In this document: in pieces, positions 5,200 through 7,199 of the stretch | Position numbering within the stretch: position 1 is the first letter of the stretch | Layout: the number at the start of each line of letters is the position of its first letter | From: JAPLJQ01 sp037143735 | Lineage (GTDB): Bacteria; Desulfobacterota; Syntrophia; Syntrophales; UBA2185 | Direction: 5' to 3' | Assembly (NCBI GenBank): GCA_037143735.1 | Contig: JBAWYD010000111.1 | Span: 1-7,199, forward strand | DNA: 7,199 bases | Made by a program: the position numbers and the translations under genes | Notes under the pieces: generated by a model | The model's input: the letters and a program-made list of their open reading frames with translations, nothing else | Told to the model about the DNA's origin: nothing | Databases searched by the model: none

Positions 5200-7199
5200 A
5201 TGTTTGTAAGAGTCGCCGTCAATATTGCCTCTGACAAGACCTTTATCTATGCCGTTCCGGATAGACTTGAGAAGGGTATTGCCACGGGTAAGCGGGTTCT
5301 CGTTCCCCTTGAAAAGAGACGACTGCCGGGATACATTCTCGAGGCGGCGCCTGCTTCATCCTTTGAAAATCCAAAGGACATTATAGATATCATCGATACA
5401 GAACCCCTTTTTAACGAAGACGATCTTAAGTTTTACCAGTGGGTTTCCCGATATTACATCTACCCGCCGGGTAAAACACTCTCGGAGATTCTGCCTGGGG
5501 GAATTGACCTCAAAAGCAATCGCTGGATCACGCCTGCAAAGGGAAAAACGGATCATGGAATAGTCGACATCTGCCCTTTCCACGAAAGAATCATGGACAT
5601 ATTATTAGATTTCCCTGACGGTATCCCCCTCAACCGTTTAAAAAATATCCTGGGTAAAAAGGACATCTACAGGGATATCCGGACTCTCAGGAACATGGAA
5701 CTGATTGATGTGGAGGACAGAATAGAGAAACCGGAAATCATCCCGAAAAAAGAAAAGGTGGCGACAGTCAATGCCGTAAATACATCCTCTGTAAAATTGA
5801 CAAAAAATCAGCAGAGGCTGATAGATTTTCTCGGCTCGTATGGTCCATCATCATTTGCCACCCTTCGCGAATCATTTAAAAATGTAGCCACTCTGGTTAA
5901 GGCTTTAGAACACAAAGGAATCCTTCATATATCGGAGGAAGAAGTATACCGCCAACCCGGCAGGACCCCCGATATCGGCAGGGAGGACGGGATCATTATT
6001 CCAAACGAAGATCAGAAACTTGCCCTCCGGGAAATTTTAAAAGGCATTGAATCTCGTCGGTTTTCCCCCTATCTCCTTCACGGGGTGACGGGAAGCGGCA
6101 AGACAGAAGTCTATCTGAACGCTATTGAAGAAGTTTCCAGGCTGGAAGGAGGCGTGATTTATCTCGTTCCGGAAATCGCCCTGACCCCGCAACTTCTGAC
6201 CAGGCTCAACAGAAGATTTCCGGGGCGGGAGATAGCCGTCCTCCACAGCGGCATATCGAAAGCTGCCCGGTACGATCAATGGCGGCGGATCCAGCGCGGT
6301 GATGTCCGCATTGTGGTAGGCGCCCGTTCCGCCGTTTTTGCACCCGTCAGATCTTTAAAATTGATCATTGTGGACGAAGAACATGATCCCTCATACAAGC
6401 AGGATGATCGGATGAGATACAATGCCCGTGATGCGGCCGTCATGAAAGCACAACTTCTCTCGGCAACCGTTGTTCTCGGCTCCGCCACACCGGCAATCCA
6501 GACCTACTTTAACACCATGAGGGGGAAATACAAGTATCTTGTCCTTCCCGGCAGGGTTGAAGAAAGACGGATGCCGGATGTGGAAATCGTCGATATGAAG
6601 CGGGAAAAAGAAGAAACAGATGCCGCATCTCTCCCCATTCTGTCCCGGGCCCTGAGAGAGGCCCTACAAAACACACTTGAAGAGAGAATGCAGACACTCC
6701 TCTTTCTGAACCGGAGAGGTTTTCATACGTTCATGTTCTGCCCAGACTGCGGTCATATCTTAAAGTGCATGAGCTGCGCCGTATCCCTGACATATCATGC
6801 CGGTGCGGGCCTCCTGAAATGTCATTATTGCGATTTTTCCGCCAAGGCGCCTGACGCCTGTCCCGAGTGCCGGGGAAAGCGCATAAGGCGATACGGCGTG
6901 GGGACGGAACGCCTGGAAGAAGAGATTAAAAGGGGTTTTCCCGGAGCAAGGGTCGGTCGGATGGACAGTGACACAACGACGGGAAAGGGGTCTTACGAAA
7001 AGATCCTCCTGTCCCTTGACCGGCATGAGATTGACATCCTCGTCGGCACCCAGATGATCACCAAGGGCCATGATTTCCATGATGTTATACTGGTCGGTAT
7101 TATATCGGCGGACACCTCCCTGAATCTCCCCGATTTCCGTGCAGCGGAACGGACATTTCAACTGCTGACGCAGGCATCAGGCAGGGGCGGCAGGGGCGT
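5200..7199 (+). CDS. priA: Primosomal protein N' (replication restart helicase PriA), 3' end cut off by the window
   Basis: PriA is the 3'-5' superfamily 2 helicase that recognises stalled forks and reloads the replicative helicase. From the ATG at 5200 (AAAGGA 9 bases upstream), 666 codons are open to the right edge. The 3'-end-binding domain (about 1-105, with YYIYPPGKTLSEILPGG at 85-101) comes first. Two winged-helix-like segments follow (about 126-180 and 200-253). The helicase has GVTGSGKTE (295-303, Walker lysine K301), DEEH (392-395) and GSATP (427-431). All eight zinc-binding cysteines are present (C514, C517, C523, C526, C541, C544, C554, C557), then GTQMITKGHDF (616-626) and motif VI at 658-665. 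The Walker motif lies about 70 residues later than in Escherichia coli, as in longer Firmicutes-type PriA. Roughly 80-100 C-terminal residues are missing. Motif VI reads QASGRGGR where QVAGRAGR is usual. A leader with its own promoter precedes the gene. Confidence 0.97.
   Translation, partial: MFVRVAVNIASDKTFIYAVPDRLEKGIATGKRVLVPLEKRRLPGYILEAAPASSFENPKDIIDIIDTEPLFNEDDLKFYQWVSRYYIYPPGKTLSEILPGGIDLKSNRWITPAKGKTDHGIVDICPFHERIMDILLDFPDGIPLNRLKNILGKKDIYRDIRTLRNMELIDVEDRIEKPEIIPKKEKVATVNAVNTSSVKLTKNQQRLIDFLGSYGPSSFATLRESFKNVATLVKALEHKGILHISEEEVYRQPGRTPDIGREDGIIIPNEDQKLALREILKGIESRRFSPYLLHGVTGSGKTEVYLNAIEEVSRLEGGVIYLVPEIALTPQLLTRLNRRFPGREIAVLHSGISKAARYDQWRRIQRGDVRIVVGARSAVFAPVRSLKLIIVDEEHDPSYKQDDRMRYNARDAAVMKAQLLSATVVLGSATPAIQTYFNTMRGKYKYLVLPGRVEERRMPDVEIVDMKREKEETDAASLPILSRALREALQNTLEERMQTLLFLNRRGFHTFMFCPDCGHILKCMSCAVSLTYHAGAGLLKCHYCDFSAKAPDACPECRGKRIRRYGVGTERLEEEIKRGFPGARVGRMDSDTTTGKGSYEKILLSLDRHEIDILVGTQMITKGHDFHDVILVGIISADTSLNLPDFRAAERTFQLLTQASGRGGRG

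Noticed and set aside
1..7199. CRISPR array, tRNA, rRNA, insertion sequence, phage or defence system
   Set aside because: No regularly spaced repeats, no tRNA-like cloverleaf, no transposase or integrase, and every long frame is accounted for by a core-genome gene.

Overview
The window looks like a chromosomal segment of a Gram-negative, free-living or syntrophic anaerobe of the Desulfobacterota (former Deltaproteobacteria). This is an inference from the Gram-negative heptose gene, the short DksA-type protein, the long-form PriA, moderate GC and heavy use of TTG start codons. The species cannot be named from the sequence alone. Nothing in it looks like a phage, an insertion sequence, a CRISPR array or a defence system. 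Almost all of it is ordinary housekeeping sequence, and the least explained part is the structured leader in front of priA.

Left part, minus strand (1-2651). Read from right to left, this is one compact transcription unit. It holds a sugar-phosphate isomerase/epimerase-like TIM-barrel protein (2651-1863), a DppB/OppB-type peptide ABC permease (1834-860) and the matching DppC/OppC-type permease (776 to beyond the left edge). The binding protein and ATPases are not in the window.

Divergent control region (2658-2821). Two sigma-70-like promoters point away from each other, and their -35 boxes are the two arms of a 6-bp inverted repeat. One drives the transporter unit and the other drives the housekeeping unit to the right.

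Middle part, plus strand (2822-4445). A tight cluster of rsfS (ribosome silencing factor), a ComF-type phosphoribosyltransferase and rfaE2 (ADP-heptose-forming adenylyltransferase for LPS core). Gaps of 2 and 20 bases suggest co-transcription.

Right part, plus strand (4446-7199). dksA, a TraR/DksA-family RNA polymerase regulator, has its own good promoter. A 280-base gap follows, with a second promoter and about 170 bases of leader that can fold into several strong helices. After it comes priA, the replication-restart helicase, which runs off the right edge inside helicase motif VI. Together the genes cover ribosome hibernation, stringent-type transcription control, envelope building and replication restart, a common mixture in a bacterial core-genome neighbourhood.
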